Part shown: positions 61,805 to 64,000 of the stretch, one piece after another
Layout of the letters: each line of letters opens with the position of its first letter
Position numbering within the stretch: position 1 is the first letter of the stretch
Source: Amorphophallus konjac
Taxonomy: Eukaryota > Streptophyta > Magnoliopsida > Alismatales > Araceae
NCBI GenBank assembly: GCA_022559845.1
Contig: CM040125.1
Span: 291,386,200 to 291,450,199 of the forward strand
Direction of reading: 5' to 3'
DNA: 64,000 bases
Program-made: the position numbers and the translations under genes
Notes under the pieces: model-generated
What the model was told of the DNA's origin: nothing
The model's input: only the letters and a program-made list of their open reading frames with translations
Databases searched by the model: none

Positions 61805-64000
61805 TGTTGACACCTGAAATATAACTGAGAATAAAGATGAGACCAAAGAGAAGATTGAACCATACATGAAGCTCTCATAGATTCCTGCAAAGCCAGAATT
61901 ACAAAATAGTCGTCACTAAAGTTGCCACCCGGCTGAAGCCCTTCCCGGTCAAGCTGATGTCCGGTATTGTCGTCGCTCAGATAACAGTACTGATGAAGAA
62001 CTGCGGTCTACTGACTGATGAAAATATCCAGAAATATTCTGATAAGACTATGTCAACTCACTAATCAACCTTCACCTGTTCTGACAGGCTCGAAGGACTC
62101 ACAAATGAAAAGGCAGGTTATATGTCTTTGATAGTCCAGACTTGATAACGAGGGAGTTCAAGATATTAAAGCCCAAATGGGCTCACTAAGGTGGAACCGA
62201 GAAATCATCACAAGGTCCAAAGCCTATAGGGGCGCCGGGAAGCCTCCCCGGTTGACAAGGGCGCGCCGGGAAGTCATCTTCGGCGCGCCGGGAAGGGTCA
62301 TGCCGAGAGGGGGGCTGCTGTGCCTATAAAATCCCCCCCTTTGTTCATCTCGAAAAGAAGGAGGACATACAGAGACAGAGAGGGCAAGAAGAAAAGAAAG
62401 CAAGGGCGAAGAAAAAAAGAACGAAGAGAGGCATCTCCAGATAGCCAGATAAAAAAGAGAGAAGAGAAGAAAAGCTACTGCGAGGTCGGAAGGAAGGAGA
62501 AGGTGGGGTGCTAGGGGAGGGAGAGGAGTTAATGCTCCGCCCTCCCCTTCCCTTTATTGTCGTCATCCCTTCTTGCTTCCCTTTCTTTTTGATGTATAAG
62601 CTTCGATTCCGTTTTCCGCTTTCGAAGTGAAGAGATCTCCCTGTTGTCGAGGAGATAGAGTATTAGTCTATTTTTTCTTCCCTCCGTCCCCTTTGTTCTA
62701 TGAATGATGTAAACGATGAAACAGTGAAATGCAACTCCACGGTTGTTCCAATGAAATGGTTTTGGTTGGCCCTCTTCTCCCTGTGCTCTCTCTCTCGGAA
62801 TGTATGTTATCCCCCACATACATTAATTGCTCGGATGCTTAGAATTCCAGTAATTTCTTGTGCCTATATGCATGATTGTTTCAGATGGGAAGGAGGTAAC
62901 AGAGCCCCGATCCTTACCGTGGATCTTTGGGCTTTGTCCCTCTCTCTCCCTCGACAACATCGATGATTTAAACGTTGCGAAGTCCATAGTCCTCTCGAGT
63001 TTCCTAAGCCATTGGGGCAATTACAGGGATCAGAGACAGTCATCTCTTGATCTCCTGGATGGTCGGCGATATGAATGGCATAAAGCCTGTTGCAGAGGGT
63101 TCGAACGCCTGGTGACTTCAATCCCTCGAATCCCTTCTAACCATGTGACTCCTTGATGTTAATCTGGTAACTTGGTAGAGCCCTCGGCCCCTTCCTTGTT
63201 TGCATCCTAAAACCCCCTAGCCGTTACCTAAATCCTAGGAAAAATCTCCAAAACAGAGCACCGTAGAACCCCACAAACCTCCACAAACCATTCCGGTGCC
63301 ATGAATAGCTCCCGGCGCGGCCCGCGCAGGGAACCTCACGCCGAGAGCTCCCTCCTCCTTCTTTAAAACCATGCCGAGAGCTTCATGCCGAGAAACCATT
63401 CCCCCGCGCCGGGAACCTCACGCCGAGAGCTCCCTCCTCTTTCTTTAAACCATGTCGGGAACCTCATGCCGAGAACCCATTCCCCCGCGCCGAGAAGCCT
63501 GCCTATGCTCGTTACAGCCATGCCGAGAGCCTCTCCTCCTCTGCCCAATCCTTGAGCACCCTGCCACACTAATCCGAGGGATATCTGCAGGTCACAGGGT
63601 ACACCGCATGGAATAAATAAACGGGGAACCATCCCCAACATCACACCGTGCCAGGGCCCAGTGCCTTTCTCTTTCGGTTTTCATCCCGGCACTCCGTGGA
63701 TGATCACCTATTTCCCCTTGGGCATGTTCCAAGCTGAGGAGAGATGCTGCCAAAATCTAGTCCAATGTCATTAACCCCGATGAGTCAAGGGGGTGTCTCC
63801 GATACACTTCCCATCCGGCTCCATCTTCGGGGGAAACTATTTGGAGCATCCGGTCAAGTGGAAGTGTCAAAAGGGAATATCCTAATGATTAGCCGAATTC
63901 CGTCCCGCCACTGCGTGGATGGTCTTCTATCCTTACCTGGTATGGCTCAAAGTTAAAGGTTGTGCCGCCCGATTTAGTCCATTGAACTAAATAAATCCGC
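61805..64000 (+). repeat. 3' LTR of G2, truncated by the window edge
   Basis: Colinear with 36497 onward from TGTTGACACC; roughly 310 bp remain outside the window. The TATA box is at 62334-62341. Differences from the 5' LTR are mostly transitions plus small indels (for example GAAATAACT against GAAATATAACT). Confidence 0.9.

Larger units (their letters stand above)
36497..64000 (+). mobile_element. G2: giant Tat/Ogre-like Ty3/gypsy element with antisense PMD gene (right end outside window)
   Basis: 5' LTR 36497-38999, primer site 39004, gag-pol 39116-48424, repeat-rich spacer 48425-55655, antisense PMD gene 55656-61031, polypurine tract 61791-61804, 3' LTR from 61805. The two LTRs are colinear and differ by scattered substitutions and small indels. 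With a 2.5 kb LTR the whole would be about 27.8 kb, among the larger plant LTR elements. The archaeal-type RNase H, the long gag and the large 3' non-coding part suggest the Tat/Ogre group. gag and pol carry many nonsense codons, so this copy is not autonomous, although its integrase is still open. Confidence 0.9.

Noticed and set aside
1..64000. tRNA, rRNA or snoRNA genes and a host protein-coding gene
   Set aside because: Apart from primer binding sites I saw no tRNA-like cloverleaf or rRNA stretch, and every recognisable protein belongs to a retrotransposon or the PMD family.

Overview
The window looks like nuclear DNA of a large-genome flowering plant. Nearly all of it is LTR retrotransposon sequence, inserted element into element. 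I see no bacterial-type operon, no tRNA or rRNA gene and no convincing host housekeeping gene. Plant origin is shown by Ty3/gypsy Tat-type polyproteins with a second, archaeal-type RNase H, by initiator-Met primer binding sites, by GT-AG introns of 75-400 bp, and by two plant mobile domain (PMD) genes. The species cannot be told from this sequence.

Layout. (1) 1-7324: the 3' end of an element here called G1 (plus strand). It holds an antisense five-exon PMD gene (39-2260, minus), a polypurine tract and a 3' LTR (3531-7324), and is studded with 23-26 bp hairpin repeats. (2) 7325-26521: a decayed Tat-type element (Tat-A, minus strand) with 5' LTR, primer site, gag, protease, RT, two RNase H domains and integrase, cut off at 7325 by the G1 LTR. 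(3) 10382-23213: inside the Tat-A protease gene, a tandem dimer LTR-body-LTR-body-LTR (minus strand), flanked by AAGTG target duplications. Its bodies lack pol and encode a gag-like head joined to an integrase tail. (4) 26522-27304 and 28585-36496: two older LTRs (Y and X) on either side of a Tat-type pol remnant (27305-28584, plus). X is split by a complete pol-less element (29187-35950, target duplication GATAC). (5) 36497 to beyond 64000: a giant Tat/Ogre-like element (G2, plus strand, more than 27.5 kb) with a 5' LTR, gag-protease-RT-RNase H-integrase, about 7 kb of tandem-repeat-rich non-coding DNA containing a 3.3 kb solo LTR, a multi-exon antisense PMD gene, and a 3' LTR running off the window.

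How it fits together. In both G1 and G2 a PMD gene sits just upstream of the 3' LTR on the opposite strand to gag-pol, although the two PMD proteins are very different from each other. Most inactivating changes are in-frame stops of the kind C-to-T decay produces (CAG to TAG, CGA to TGA), as expected of methylated heterochromatin. The order of insertion can be read from the junctions: pol remnant first; then LTRs X and Y; then Tat-A in Y, and the GATAC element and G2 in X; then the dimer and G1 in Tat-A.
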